NCBI GenBank assembly: GCA_015065085.1
Contig: SVQW01000001.1
Coordinates: 416,258-480,257, forward strand
From: Oscillospiraceae bacterium
GTDB taxonomy: Bacteria > Bacillota > Clostridia > Oscillospirales > SIG627
DNA length: 64,000 nt
Direction: 5' to 3'
Shown piece after piece: positions 26,728 to 36,594 of the stretch. Positions within the stretch are counted from its first letter, which is position 1, and the number at the start of each line of letters is the position of its first letter. A program made the translations under genes and the position numbers. The notes beneath the pieces are model-generated. The model worked only from the letters and a program-made list of their open reading frames with translations, searched no databases and was not told the origin of the DNA.

Positions 26728-28743
26728 ATGAAAAACAATGGTAAAATCGTAGTTTTTTATATAATTACCATCGTTCTTATCATAATGTCTGCCGCGTGGC
26801 TCTTTTCTCAGGATACGACTGAGCCCATGGTATACAGCGATATAGTTTCCGCTTTCAAGGACGACAGAGTAACTGAGTTCATTATCACAAAGGATAATGT
26901 TCTCACTGCGAGTATTATTAATGACAAAACGGGCAAAGAAGAAATTGTTGAATATCGACTGCGTGACTTATATCTCTTTGAAAGTCACGTAGGCAAGTAC
27001 ATTGATAATAATTACAAAACCGGAAATCTTCAGTACTACAATTATGAGGAGCCACAGGTTGTCGCCTGGTGGGTAAGTTATCTTCCGTTTATAATTCTTG
27101 CTGTTATCTTTATTGCACTTTGGTTCTTCGTTATGAATCAAGCAACCGGTAAAGGTGGCGGAAAAATTGCTTCGTTTTCACGCGCCAGAACGAAAATGGG
27201 TTCTGATGAAAAGAAAAAAGTACTTTTCAGTGATGTTGCGGGTGCAGATGAAGAAAAAGAAGAACTCACCGAAATTGTGGATTTTCTCAGGGCCCCCAAG
27301 AAGTACACTGCCATGGGTGCACGTATTCCTCGTGGTGTTTTGCTCATAGGTCCCCCCGGCACCGGTAAAACCCTGCTTGCTAAAGCCGTTGCAGGTGAAG
27401 CCGGCGTTCCGTTCTATTCAATATCCGGTTCCGATTTCGTCGAAATGTATGTTGGTGTCGGTGCCTCCAGAGTTAGAGATTTATTTGAAACCGCGAAAAA
27501 AACTTCTCCCAGCATAATCTTCATCGATGAAATTGATGCAGTAGGTCGTCACAGAGGCGCCGGTCTCGGCGGTGGTCATGACGAACGTGAGCAGACTTTA
27601 AATCAGTTGTTGGTGGAAATGGATGGTTTCGGAAGCAATGACGGCGTAATTGTAATTGCAGCCACAAACCGTCCGGACATACTTGACCCTGCTCTTCTCC
27701 GTCCCGGACGTTTTGACCGACAGGTTACCGTCAATTATCCCGATATCAAAGGAAGAGTTGATATTCTCAAAGTGCACGCCAAGGACAAGCACTTTGAGGA
27801 AACGGTGGATTTCGAGGTCATTGCCCGTACAACTGTCGGTTTTACCGGTGCAGATTTGGCAAATCTTCTTAACGAAGCCGCTCTTATTACCGTGCGTTCG
27901 GGCAAATCACTTATAGGTGTAGACGAAATCGAAGAAGCAATGCTGAAGGTAATTGTAGGTCCTAAGAAAAAATCCAAAAAGATAAGCGAAAGAGAGAAAA
28001 AAATAACTGCTTATCATGAAGCCGGTCATGCCATTGCAACTTATTTTTCACCTACTCAAGACCCAGTCCATCAGATTTCAATAATACCCAGTGGCAGAGC
28101 AGGCGGTTACACTCTTTCTATTCCGCAGGAAGACCGTTCTTACAAATATAAGTCCGAGATGCTCGAAGATGTTGTTACGCTTCTCGGCGGACGTGTTGCC
28201 GAAAAGCTTGTTTTAAATGATATTTCCACAGGCGCTTCTAATGATATCGAACGTGCTACCGAAATCGCGCGCAAAATGATAATGCGCTACGGCATGAGTG
28301 ACGATCTTGGTCCTATTGTTTACGGCACCGGTCATGACGAAGTATTTTTGGGCAAAGAGTTCAGTTCTTCAAGAAATTACTCGGAAAAAATTGCCGCGCA
28401 AATTGATGATGAGGTAATGAATATCATCAAGAATGCAAATTTAAAGGCAGAAAGTTTACTCACTGACCATATGGATAAATTGCATTTTGTAGCTGGTTAC
28501 CTCGTTAAGAACGAAACCATGGATGCTGAGCAGTTTGAGTGCGCAATGCAACCCGATTCCACAGAAGAACAGCTTGACGCAATCAGAGACAAAAAGAAAG
28601 AAAAAAGCAAAAACGAAAATGACATCAAGAGAGAAGAAATCGAACGTGACCAATCTCAAGAAAAAGCCGAAGAGATTCGGAATAATGCATCTGAAAATGA
28701 CTCTGATACGTCAGCGCAAAGCAGCGATGCCTCCGAAGATTAA
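26728..28743 (+). CDS. ftsH: ATP-dependent zinc metalloprotease FtsH
   Basis: A 671-residue membrane AAA+ protease that degrades misassembled membrane proteins and regulators. Two membrane helices (about 7-25 and 116-136) flank the extracytoplasmic domain. The AAA+ part carries Walker A GPPGTGKT (208-215), Walker [12 protein letters not shown] and the second region of homology ending [11 protein letters not shown]. The zinc-binding HEAGH lies near 430. The last 60 residues are an unusually charged, low-complexity tail rich in Lys, Glu, Asn and Ser. The RBS is AAGGAG. Last gene of the parE operon, followed by a hairpin terminator. Confidence 0.97.
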   Translation: MKNNGKIVVFYIITIVLIIMSAAWLFSQDTTEPMVYSDIVSAFKDDRVTEFIITKDNVLTASIINDKTGKEEIVEYRLRDLYLFESHVGKYIDNNYKTGNLQYYNYEEPQVVAWWVSYLPFIILAVIFIALWFFVMNQATGKGGGKIASFSRARTKMGSDEKKKVLFSDVAGADEEKEELTEIVDFLRAPKKYTAMGARIPRGVLLIGPPGTGKTLLAKAVAGEAGVPFYSISGSDFVEMYVGVGASRVRDLFETAKKTSPSIIFIDEIDAVGRHRGAGLGGGHDEREQTLNQLLVEMDGFGSNDGVIVIAATNRPDILDPALLRPGRFDRQVTVNYPDIKGRVDILKVHAKDKHFEETVDFEVIARTTVGFTGADLANLLNEAALITVRSGKSLIGVDEIEEAMLKVIVGPKKKSKKISEREKKITAYHEAGHAIATYFSPTQDPVHQISIIPSGRAGGYTLSIPQEDRSYKYKSEMLEDVVTLLGGRVAEKLVLNDISTGASNDIERATEIARKMIMRYGMSDDLGPIVYGTGHDEVFLGKEFSSSRNYSEKIAAQIDDEVMNIIKNANLKAESLLTDHMDKLHFVAGYLVKNETMDAEQFECAMQPDSTEEQLDAIRDKKKEKSKNENDIKREEIERDQSQEKAEEIRNNASENDSDTSAQSSDASED

Positions 28744-28749
28744 TTTTTT

Positions 28750-28776
28750 ACCGCAGGTACAGCTTGTACCTGCGGT
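28750..28776 (+). terminator. Terminator after ftsH
   Basis: A perfect 12-bp stem (ACCGCAGGTACA and its complement) with a 3-nt loop lies 6 bp past the ftsH stop. The following tract is TTTCTGTTG, only modestly T-rich. Confidence 0.82.
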
Positions 28777-28834
28777 TTCTGTTGTCTGCGAATATTTTTC
28801 CTTCTATCTTTTTTTATTTTTTCATAATTTATTA

Positions 28835-28863
28835 TTGAAATCGAGCGTTTTAAGTGTTATAAT
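28835..28863 (+). promoter_or_regulatory. SigA-type promoter of the topB operon
   Basis: TTGAAA (28835-28840), 17-bp spacer, TATAAT (28858-28863). The topB start is 43 bp downstream with an AAGG-type RBS between. Confidence 0.85.
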
Positions 28864-28905
28864 ATATATCAGGTATTTATAACAATAATTAACGGTAAGG
28901 TAAAA

Positions 28906-31068
28906 ATGTCGAAAACACTTATACTTGCAGAGAAACCCTCTGTCGGAAAAGAAATAGCGCGTGTCCTGGGATGCCGTCAATCTTCAAACGGATATATGTC
29001 AGGCGAAAAATATATTGTGACTTGGGCAATGGGTCATTTGGTTACACTTTGTGAGCCCGAACATTACGGGGACAAATTCAAAAAGTGGACAATCGAATCG
29101 TTGCCTATGTTACCTGAAAAAATGGAGCTTCGCGTTATTCCCGAAACCGCAAAACAGTTTAGTGTTGTAAAATCACTTTTGCACAGCAACGAAGTTTCAC
29201 AGCTTGTAATCGCAACAGATGCAGGACGCGAAGGTGAACTTGTTGCGCGCTGGATACTGATAAAAGCCGGTTTTTCAAAGCCCATTAAAAGGCTTTGGAT
29301 TTCTTCCCAGACTGATAAAGCCATAAAAGAAGGTTTTGCCAATCTTAAAAACGGAAATGAATACTTCTCCCTATATTTATCTGCAAAATCAAGAGCTGAA
29401 GCAGACTGGATAGTCGGTTTTAATGCAACACGCGCCTTAACATGTAAATATAATGCTCAGCTTTCCGCAGGCAGAGTTCAGACCCCTACCCTTGCAATTA
29501 TCGCAGAGCGCGAAAATGAGATTAAAAATTTTGTACCTAAGAATTATTTCAATATTGTCGCAGATTTGGGTAAATTCACTGCCCGTTACATTGACAAAAA
29601 CCGTAATTCGATGGTTTTTGATGCACATTCAGCTGAAACCATTGCGCAACGCACTGAAAATGGTACCCTCAGGCTTATAAAACTGGATTCCGATCTTAAG
29701 CACACTGCACCGCCGATGCTTTATGACCTGACCGAGCTCCAGCGCGATGCAAACAAAACCTATGGTTATTCCCCCAAGCAAACCCTCTCCATAATGCAAC
29801 GGCTTTATGAAACACACAAAGCCCTCACCTACCCCCGTACTGATTCGCGCTATCTCACTGACGATATACTTCCCACTATCAAAGAAAGACTTAAAGCTAT
29901 AAGTATACCGGATTTTTCGGAATTTACTTCTGAAATCAGCAGACAAGGTTTTACGCTTTCAAAGCTATGCTTCAATAATGCAAAAGTAACTGATCACCAC
30001 GCAATTATCCCAACTGAACAGCGTGTTTCATTATCCTCGTTATCTATCGAAGAACGCAGAATATATAATATGGTGGTTAAACGCTTTTTGACTTGCTTCT
30101 ATCCCAAGCACAAATTCAGAAAAATCACAGCAGAGTTCACAAATGAATTCGGGGATAGATTTTATGCAACCGGTCGAGAAATAACGGATATAGGCTGGAA
30201 AAAAATTTACACCGTGCACGACGATATCGAAGAAGACGAGCAGATACTCCCAACCTTGGACGATGTTACGTCACTTAAAGCGCAAACGGTGGAAATAAAG
30301 GCACTTAAAACAGGCGCCCCATCGCGTTATACAGAAGCTACCCTTCTTTCTGCAATGGAAAACCCTGCAAAATTCATCGAAGATAAATCAATGCGTGAAT
30401 ATATTGGTGGCGGTCTCGGAACGCCTGCCACCCGTGCAGATATAATAGAAAAGCTTTACAACAGCTTTTACATTGAGAAAAAAGGCAATACGATTTACCC
30501 CACCTCTAAAGCCATGCAACTCATAGAAATTGTCCCAAAAGACCTTCGTCAACCTTTACTGACAGCTCAATGGGAAATGAAGCTTGAGGCTATACACAAA
30601 GGTGAACTTAAGGCAGATGCTTTTGTGAATGATATCAAGGCATATACAAAATCGCTTATAAAGGATATCTGCGAAAGTGAAAATTCCTATAATCATGATA
30701 ACATAACCATTCATATTTGTCCCGAATGCGGAAAATACATGCTTTCCGTCAACAGCAAAAAAGGCAAATTGCTTGTTTGTCAGGACAGAAATTGCGGTTG
30801 GCGTGAAAACGTTGTTACCGAAACCAACATTCGTTGCCCCGAATGTCACAAAAAAATGGAACTTCGCGGTGACGGTGAAAAGAAAATGTATGTTTGCAAA
30901 TGCGGTTTTCGTGAAAAAGCCTCAATAATGCATGATAAACTGAAAAGCTCGCATGTTAGCAAGCAGGATATTCGAAAGTATATGAATACAAAGCCACAAA
31001 ACGATCCTTCACTAAGCCCGTTTGCCATAGCCATGCAAAAAGCCCAAAAAGACAAAAAGGAACAGTAA
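28906..31068 (+). CDS. topB: DNA topoisomerase III (type IA)
   Basis: A 720-residue type IA topoisomerase that cuts one strand and resolves catenated or recombining DNA. TOPRIM motifs are ILAEKPSVGKEIA (N-terminus) and ATDAGREGEL. The catalytic tyrosine is Tyr309 in LTYPRTDSRY. The C-terminal 100 residues carry Cys pairs (CPEC, CQDRNC, CPEC, CKC) that form zinc-ribbon-like modules. The family members in Firmicutes are usually 700-730 residues, so the gene is full length. It heads an operon of six genes. Confidence 0.95.
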   Translation: MSKTLILAEKPSVGKEIARVLGCRQSSNGYMSGEKYIVTWAMGHLVTLCEPEHYGDKFKKWTIESLPMLPEKMELRVIPETAKQFSVVKSLLHSNEVSQLVIATDAGREGELVARWILIKAGFSKPIKRLWISSQTDKAIKEGFANLKNGNEYFSLYLSAKSRAEADWIVGFNATRALTCKYNAQLSAGRVQTPTLAIIAERENEIKNFVPKNYFNIVADLGKFTARYIDKNRNSMVFDAHSAETIAQRTENGTLRLIKLDSDLKHTAPPMLYDLTELQRDANKTYGYSPKQTLSIMQRLYETHKALTYPRTDSRYLTDDILPTIKERLKAISIPDFSEFTSEISRQGFTLSKLCFNNAKVTDHHAIIPTEQRVSLSSLSIEERRIYNMVVKRFLTCFYPKHKFRKITAEFTNEFGDRFYATGREITDIGWKKIYTVHDDIEEDEQILPTLDDVTSLKAQTVEIKALKTGAPSRYTEATLLSAMENPAKFIEDKSMREYIGGGLGTPATRADIIEKLYNSFYIEKKGNTIYPTSKAMQLIEIVPKDLRQPLLTAQWEMKLEAIHKGELKADAFVNDIKAYTKSLIKDICESENSYNHDNITIHICPECGKYMLSVNSKKGKLLVCQDRNCGWRENVVTETNIRCPECHKKMELRGDGEKKMYVCKCGFREKASIMHDKLKSSHVSKQDIRKYMNTKPQNDPSLSPFAIAMQKAQKDKKEQ

Positions 31069-31069
31069 A

Positions 31070-31948
31070 ATGCAGCAGGATTCAAAAAGAAAAATACTTA
31101 TTTTCCTTGTAAACACTTTCATTTTCAGTTTTATAATCGATTTTTTTCTCATGGCAAAGGATGGTCTTGCAAATCCAAATGCGGAATCTTTTTTGCAACT
31201 TGCAATGATGATGCCGGCATTTTGCGTTATAATCACTCAGTTTGTTACGCATGAAAAATTCAGAAGTCCGTACCTCAAGCTGAATTTTAGCCACAACGTT
31301 GGTAACTACACGCTGTGTTATTTCCTTATCCAGTTTCTGATTGTTTTCGGAACAATTATTTATTTTTGCATTTTTCCACATAAATTTGACAACGGCCTTC
31401 ATTCCATGGCAGAAGCTTTACGCCTGGAGTACGGGCAGGATGTTGACACAAGCGGTATATACAGTTTGATGCTTATTCAAATTGTATTTTCAGTTATTTC
31501 AGGACCGTTTTTCAACATAGTATTCTCTTTTGGAGAAGAATACGGCTGGCACGGGTATTTATTCCCCAAACTTTGCAACATCGTTTCACCTTTAACTGCG
31601 TCTGTTATATGCGGCGCTGTCCGTGGCATCTGGTATGCACCTTTCATCTATATGGGTTACTGTTACGGTATAGACAATCGTTTAGCAGGCATTGTTGCCA
31701 TGATTATATCTTGTATTTTCATCGGCTTTATTAAATCGTATTACACATACAAAACAAAAAGCGTATTCCCAGCAGTGCTCATGAGCAGTGCATACAGTGT
31801 TCTTGCACAAACAGGTGTTTTGTTCAGCAGCGAAGCATCGCCCAATCCATTTATCGGTCCTTCCCCATCGGGAATAATCGGCGGTATAGGAATAATAATT
31901 TTCGGCGTATACTGCGCCGTCTTACTTAGAAAGGATAATTCAAAATGA
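31070..31948 (+). CDS. CPBP (Abi-like) family membrane protein with degenerate active-site motifs
   Basis: A 292-residue protein with about seven to eight membrane segments. The segment FGEEYGWHGYLF matches the first CPBP protease motif (EExxxR), but the Arg is replaced by His. The second motif, normally ending in a WH pair, reads GIWYAPF, and no HxxxN is seen in the third (LMSSAYSVL). CPBP proteins are intramembrane glutamic-type proteases such as Rce1. This one probably lacks that activity or works differently. The start is ATG one base after the topB stop, and the gene overlaps the PfkB gene by 4 bp. Confidence 0.8.
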   Translation: MQQDSKRKILIFLVNTFIFSFIIDFFLMAKDGLANPNAESFLQLAMMMPAFCVIITQFVTHEKFRSPYLKLNFSHNVGNYTLCYFLIQFLIVFGTIIYFCIFPHKFDNGLHSMAEALRLEYGQDVDTSGIYSLMLIQIVFSVISGPFFNIVFSFGEEYGWHGYLFPKLCNIVSPLTASVICGAVRGIWYAPFIYMGYCYGIDNRLAGIVAMIISCIFIGFIKSYYTYKTKSVFPAVLMSSAYSVLAQTGVLFSSEASPNPFIGPSPSGIIGGIGIIIFGVYCAVLLRKDNSK

Positions 31949-32952
31949 GCAAAGGTATTATTATTGCAGGAAATCTTATCGTAGACCATGTTAAAGTTTG
32001 TGATGATTACCCCAAGATAGGCTTACTTACAAACATACGCGAAGTTTCTGACTGCATTGGCGGATGCGCCGGCAACACAATTTGCGACATAGCAAAAATT
32101 GACCCCTCTGTTCCGCTCAAGTGTTTCGGAAAAGTCGGAAATGATGCTGACGGTACTTATATCAAAAACCTGTTGACTTCTCTTGGCGTAAATATTGACG
32201 GTGTAAAGACTTCGCAAACACAACCCACCTCTTTCACAGACGTTATGTCTGCCATATCTGCCAAAGAGCGTACTTTCTTCCACGCGCGTGGCGCAAACGC
32301 CGAGTTCTCCATTGATGATATTGATTTTGATAATCTTGAAGCTGATATATTTCATATTGGTTATGCTCTTCTGCTGGACGGATTTGATGCAGAAGATCCG
32401 GAATACGGAACCGTAATGGCTAAAACTCTTGCCAAGGTTCAGGCAAAAGGTATCAAAACATGTATAGATGTTGTAAGCGAAAGCAGCGACCGTTTCAACA
32501 GAATCGTTACACCTGCGCTTAAATACTGCACATATATCATTATTAACGAGGTCGAAGCTGAACTTATAACCGGAATCACTATTCGCGATACTGACGGTAA
32601 GATGAGTGAAAACGCCATCAAAGAAGCCTGCAAGGTATTCTTTGAGAAAGGCGTCGGAGAAGTTGTGTGTATCCATTTCCCCGAAGGTGGTTACTATGTT
32701 GATAAAGACGGAAATTGTACTTACATGTCTTCAGTAAACATTCCCAAAAGCGATATAAAAGGAAAAGTGGGTGCAGGAGATGCTTTCTGCGCCGGTATGC
32801 TTTATTCTCTCTACAAAGGTTTTGATGCGAAATACTCTTTACGTGTTGCCGGCGCGGCTGCTGCCTGCAATCTCACTGAACAAAACTCCATTGACGGACT
32901 AAGATCCTTTGATGAAATGATGAAGCTTGAAGCATTTTACGGAGTGCAATAA
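31945..32952 (+). CDS. PfkB-family sugar or nucleoside kinase
   Basis: A 335-residue ribokinase-fold kinase. The N-terminal Gly-rich region CIGGCAGNTICDIAK (about 37-51) binds the sugar, and FGKVGNDADG follows. The C-terminal GKVGAGDAFCAG (about 272-283) is the PfkB signature with the catalytic Asp and anion hole. The substrate is not readable; fructose, ribose or a nucleoside are typical. It overlaps the CPBP gene by 4 bp (ATGA) and precedes the P-type ATPase by 6 bp, yet has no obvious functional link with them. Confidence 0.88.
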   Translation: MSKGIIIAGNLIVDHVKVCDDYPKIGLLTNIREVSDCIGGCAGNTICDIAKIDPSVPLKCFGKVGNDADGTYIKNLLTSLGVNIDGVKTSQTQPTSFTDVMSAISAKERTFFHARGANAEFSIDDIDFDNLEADIFHIGYALLLDGFDAEDPEYGTVMAKTLAKVQAKGIKTCIDVVSESSDRFNRIVTPALKYCTYIIINEVEAELITGITIRDTDGKMSENAIKEACKVFFEKGVGEVVCIHFPEGGYYVDKDGNCTYMSSVNIPKSDIKGKVGAGDAFCAGMLYSLYKGFDAKYSLRVAGAAAACNLTEQNSIDGLRSFDEMMKLEAFYGVQ

Positions 32953-32958
32953 TTTTTG

Positions 32959-35241
32959 ATGACAAGACGTACACCTTTGCCCGACCGCGGTCTTTCATCA
33001 GACGAAGTGAACGAGCGCTTTGAAATGGGTTTAGTCAATGTCGATTCGCCCATCAAAACTAAATCTGTTTTCAGAATCATTTCCGATAATATTCTGACTC
33101 TGTTCAATGCTGTGAATTTCATAATCGCTTTGGCATTGTTTTTTGTCGGTTCGTATCGCAATATGCTGTTTTGCGGTGTTGTTATTTCAAATCTGTTTAT
33201 TGGAATTGTTCAGGAAATACGCGCAAAAATTGCCACAGATAAACTTACACTGATTTCACAGAATGAGTGTACTGTTATCAGAGAGGGTAACAAGTTAAGT
33301 GTAAAAAACGATGCTGTTGTTATAGATGACGTGTTACTTTTCCACCGCGGAGATTCAATTGTATGCGACTGTATTTTATTGGATGGCGAATGTGAAGTTA
33401 ATGAATCACTTATAACGGGTGAAAGTGATCCGATTTTTAAAAAATCCGGTGACATGCTTCTTTCCGGCAGTTTTATTGTAAGCGGAACGTGTCGTGCCAA
33501 AGCTGAGAATATAGGTAATGACCACTACGCATCTAAAATTTCAAGCGGAGCAAAATATATAAAAAAAGTCAATTCCCAGATAATGGGTGCCTTGAATTCA
33601 ATAATCAAAACCGTCGCAGTTATTATATTTCCCATAGGAGTAATACTGTTTACCAACAATTATTTATCTTTGGGGCTCAGCGTTAAAGATTCAGTTGAAT
33701 CCATGGCGGCGGCAGTCATCGGTATGATTCCCGAGGGACTTATGCTGCTGGTAAGCACCGTCCTCGCCGTAAGTGTTGTACGTCTGGCGCATAAAAAGGT
33801 CTTGGTACAAGAACTATATTGTATTGAAACACTTGCACGTGTTGACACACTTTGTCTTGACAAAACGGGGACACTTACCGAGGGCAATATGACCATTGAA
33901 GACATTATTTATGTTTCGGAAAAGTGTTTTGCAGACGAAATACTCCTCTGCTTCACTTCATCTGCAACCGACACAAATCCGACTTTTGATGCCATAAAAG
34001 CTCGTTTTAAGCCTACACAAATACATTCTGGCTATACATTTTATCCGTTTTCTTCGTCACGCAAATATTCTGCATTAGTTAAAGACGGTGAAACGTATTA
34101 CCTCGGAGCCGGCGAAATAATTTGTCCCGATTCGTTTGCAGAACACACTTCCGGCATTCCCAAAGGACGACGCATTCTCGCACTATGCCGTCAAAACGAA
34201 GCGCTGTGTTTTATTGTCATCAAGGATAAAATTAAGAAAAATGCCAAAAATATACTTGAGTACTTCACTCGCCAAAAAGTAAATATCAAAATAATTTCAG
34301 GCGATTCCGCAGAAACAGTCTCAGCAATTGCGAAAGAGCTTGGGGTTAAGAATTTTGACAGTTATACAGATACCTCAAAATTTTCTGACGAGCATGATTT
34401 TGAAAACGCAGCGGAAAAATTTACAATTTTCGGCAGAGTCACGCCCAACGGCAAAGAAATGCTTATACGCGCTCTTCAGAAGAATGGGCACACCGTAGCA
34501 ATGACTGGCGACGGTGTAAACGATGTTTTAGCACTAAAAGCGGCTGATTGTTCTGTTGCTATGGCAAACGGAAGTGCAGCAGCACGAAATGTTTCCCATC
34601 TGATTCTGCTTGATTCTGATTTTGATTCTCTGCCGGATATCGTCTACGAAGGCAGACGTTCAATTAACAATATTCGCCGTTCCGCTTCACTTTTTCTTGT
34701 AAAAACACTTTATACATTTATGCTTTCATTGGTATATCTCTTTTTAGCGCTTCCCTATCCGTTTATACCGATACAGCTTACCTTGATTTCCGTGATGACA
34801 ATAGGCATCCCATCGTTTGTGTTGGCACTTGAACCTTCCAACGAAAGAGTAAGCGAAGCTTTTTTATCCGAAATACTAAAAAAAGCATTTCCAACCGCGT
34901 TAGCCGTAACACTTAATGTTGTGATCATTTCTTTATTGACGTTAAACGGAACAATTCCATCTTATGCCACGTCTACAATAGCAACAGCGGTAACAGGCTT
35001 TTGCGGTTTGTATCTACTTTTCAAATTATGCATTCCTTTCAACAGACAGCGTATTTTCTTGACAATTGCCATGACAATTGGATTTTTTGGAGCAACATTG
35101 CTTTTTGCCGAAGTGTTTGAGTTTGTACCCCTAACAACTCCACTATTAGCAATCACCCTAATACTGATGTTTGTATCAATATTCTTGTTTGAAGCATCGC
35201 AAAGATTTCTAAAATTTATCGCATCAAGGGTAATAAAATGA
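32959..35241 (+). CDS. Cation-translocating P-type ATPase, CtpE-like
   Basis: A 760-residue P-type ATPase. The actuator motif LITGES is near 150-155, the membrane motif MIPEGLML precedes the P domain, the phosphorylated Asp301 sits in CLDKTGTLTEG, and the hinge GDGVNDVLALKAADCSVAMA is present. There are about eight to ten membrane segments, with a long C-terminal block. The PEGL motif and overall length resemble the CtpE calcium-transport group rather than heavy-metal ATPases, and no N-terminal metal-binding domain is seen; ion specificity is inferred. The start may be TTG at 32956 or ATG at 32959. It overlaps mtaB by 4 bp. Confidence 0.9.
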   Translation: MTRRTPLPDRGLSSDEVNERFEMGLVNVDSPIKTKSVFRIISDNILTLFNAVNFIIALALFFVGSYRNMLFCGVVISNLFIGIVQEIRAKIATDKLTLISQNECTVIREGNKLSVKNDAVVIDDVLLFHRGDSIVCDCILLDGECEVNESLITGESDPIFKKSGDMLLSGSFIVSGTCRAKAENIGNDHYASKISSGAKYIKKVNSQIMGALNSIIKTVAVIIFPIGVILFTNNYLSLGLSVKDSVESMAAAVIGMIPEGLMLLVSTVLAVSVVRLAHKKVLVQELYCIETLARVDTLCLDKTGTLTEGNMTIEDIIYVSEKCFADEILLCFTSSATDTNPTFDAIKARFKPTQIHSGYTFYPFSSSRKYSALVKDGETYYLGAGEIICPDSFAEHTSGIPKGRRILALCRQNEALCFIVIKDKIKKNAKNILEYFTRQKVNIKIISGDSAETVSAIAKELGVKNFDSYTDTSKFSDEHDFENAAEKFTIFGRVTPNGKEMLIRALQKNGHTVAMTGDGVNDVLALKAADCSVAMANGSAAARNVSHLILLDSDFDSLPDIVYEGRRSINNIRRSASLFLVKTLYTFMLSLVYLFLALPYPFIPIQLTLISVMTIGIPSFVLALEPSNERVSEAFLSEILKKAFPTALAVTLNVVIISLLTLNGTIPSYATSTIATAVTGFCGLYLLFKLCIPFNRQRIFLTIAMTIGFFGATLLFAEVFEFVPLTTPLLAITLILMFVSIFLFEASQRFLKFIASRVIK

Positions 35242-36557
35242 AAAAAATCGGAATTATGACACTCGGTTGCCGGGTAAATCAATACGAATCACAAGCAATA
35301 GCTGAGGGGCTGGAACGTTTAGGCTATTGCATTGTTTCTTTTTCTGATGATTGCGATGTTTACATAATCAACACCTGCACTGTAACTTCAGAAAGCGATA
35401 GAAAAAGCAAGCAGATGATTGGACGTGCACTTGCACGAAAAAAAGATAACAGTGAAATTATTGTTTGCGTCATAGGGTGTTACACTCAGAACAAGATGCA
35501 AATCGAAAAAAACGCAGAAGCTCTTTTTAAAGATGGCATCGATTTTATCGGTGGAAACACAGATAAATCCAGGTTGCCGCAGCTTCTTCATGAGTATATC
35601 AGTTCGCAGAACAATCAAAAGGTTAATATTCTCACCAACATTGATAATGTTGGTGACTTTGAAGACATAACGGTAAAAAAGAGCAATAATGTGCGCGCTT
35701 TTTTGAAGGTACAGGATGGATGTAATAATTTTTGCACATATTGCATTGTTCCGCGCGTTCGCGGACGTATACGCTCAAAATCGATTGAGAACGTCAAAAA
35801 TGACCTTATCGGCTTGAGAAACAGCGGTTATGAAGAAGTTGTATTTTGCGGCATAGAGATTTCGTCTTACGGCAATGACGGCGGAGACAGTCTGTTGACA
35901 CTTGCGGAACTTGCTCAGGAACTGGGATTTAAACGTGTACGCTTCGGTTCGCTCAACCCTATCGTTTTCAGCGAAAATTTTACGAGGAAGCTCAGCCAAA
36001 TCAAAGTTGTGATGCCGCATTTCCACCTTTCCGTCCAAAGTGCAAGCTCACGGGTTTTATCTGTAATGGGAAGAAAATATGATTCCGGACAGTTAAAAAA
36101 ATGTGTTGAAAACATCTACAAATATTTTGAACACGTCACACTCTCATGCGATATCATCTGCGGATTTCCCGGAGAAACAACTGAAGATTTTGAAGAGACT
36201 GCCGCTTTTATCAAATCAAACGAAATTATACACGCCCACATTTTTCCATACTCAAAGCGTCTGGGCACTCCCGCCGCTGAGTTTCCCAATCAACACACTA
36301 ACAAGACAAAAAAAGAACGATGTGCGGCTTTATCGCACATCGCATTTGAAAAAAAGAAATATATTTACGAAGCTCAAGTCGGAAAAAAAGTCACAGTACT
36401 GATTGAAAATTTCAAAAGCGGTTACTGGTTTGGGCATACAGAAAAATTCTTGCCGGTCGCAATCAAGAAAGATTGCAAACCGGGTGAATTTGTTCAGGTA
36501 ACTTTAGAAAACAATTTTGATTTCATATCTGACGAATATTGTTTTATAATTGAATAA
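35238..36557 (+). CDS. mtaB: tRNA (t6A37) methylthiotransferase MtaB
   Basis: A 439-residue radical-SAM methylthiotransferase that converts t6A37 to ms2t6A in tRNA. The N-terminal UPF0004 domain has three cluster cysteines (TLGCRVNQYES, INTCTVT, VIGCYTQ). The radical SAM cluster CNNFCTYC is at 162-169, followed by IVPRVRG. The C-terminal TRAM region binds tRNA. The leading TLGCRVNQYE is typical of MtaB rather than MiaB or RimO. It is translationally coupled to the P-type ATPase gene by an ATGA overlap. Confidence 0.94.
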   Translation: MKKIGIMTLGCRVNQYESQAIAEGLERLGYCIVSFSDDCDVYIINTCTVTSESDRKSKQMIGRALARKKDNSEIIVCVIGCYTQNKMQIEKNAEALFKDGIDFIGGNTDKSRLPQLLHEYISSQNNQKVNILTNIDNVGDFEDITVKKSNNVRAFLKVQDGCNNFCTYCIVPRVRGRIRSKSIENVKNDLIGLRNSGYEEVVFCGIEISSYGNDGGDSLLTLAELAQELGFKRVRFGSLNPIVFSENFTRKLSQIKVVMPHFHLSVQSASSRVLSVMGRKYDSGQLKKCVENIYKYFEHVTLSCDIICGFPGETTEDFEETAAFIKSNEIIHAHIFPYSKRLGTPAAEFPNQHTNKTKKERCAALSHIAFEKKKYIYEAQVGKKVTVLIENFKSGYWFGHTEKFLPVAIKKDCKPGEFVQVTLENNFDFISDEYCFIIE

Positions 36558-36594
36558 ATCTTACTAAATTGCTGTGCTGAGAGGTGCTTTGAAT

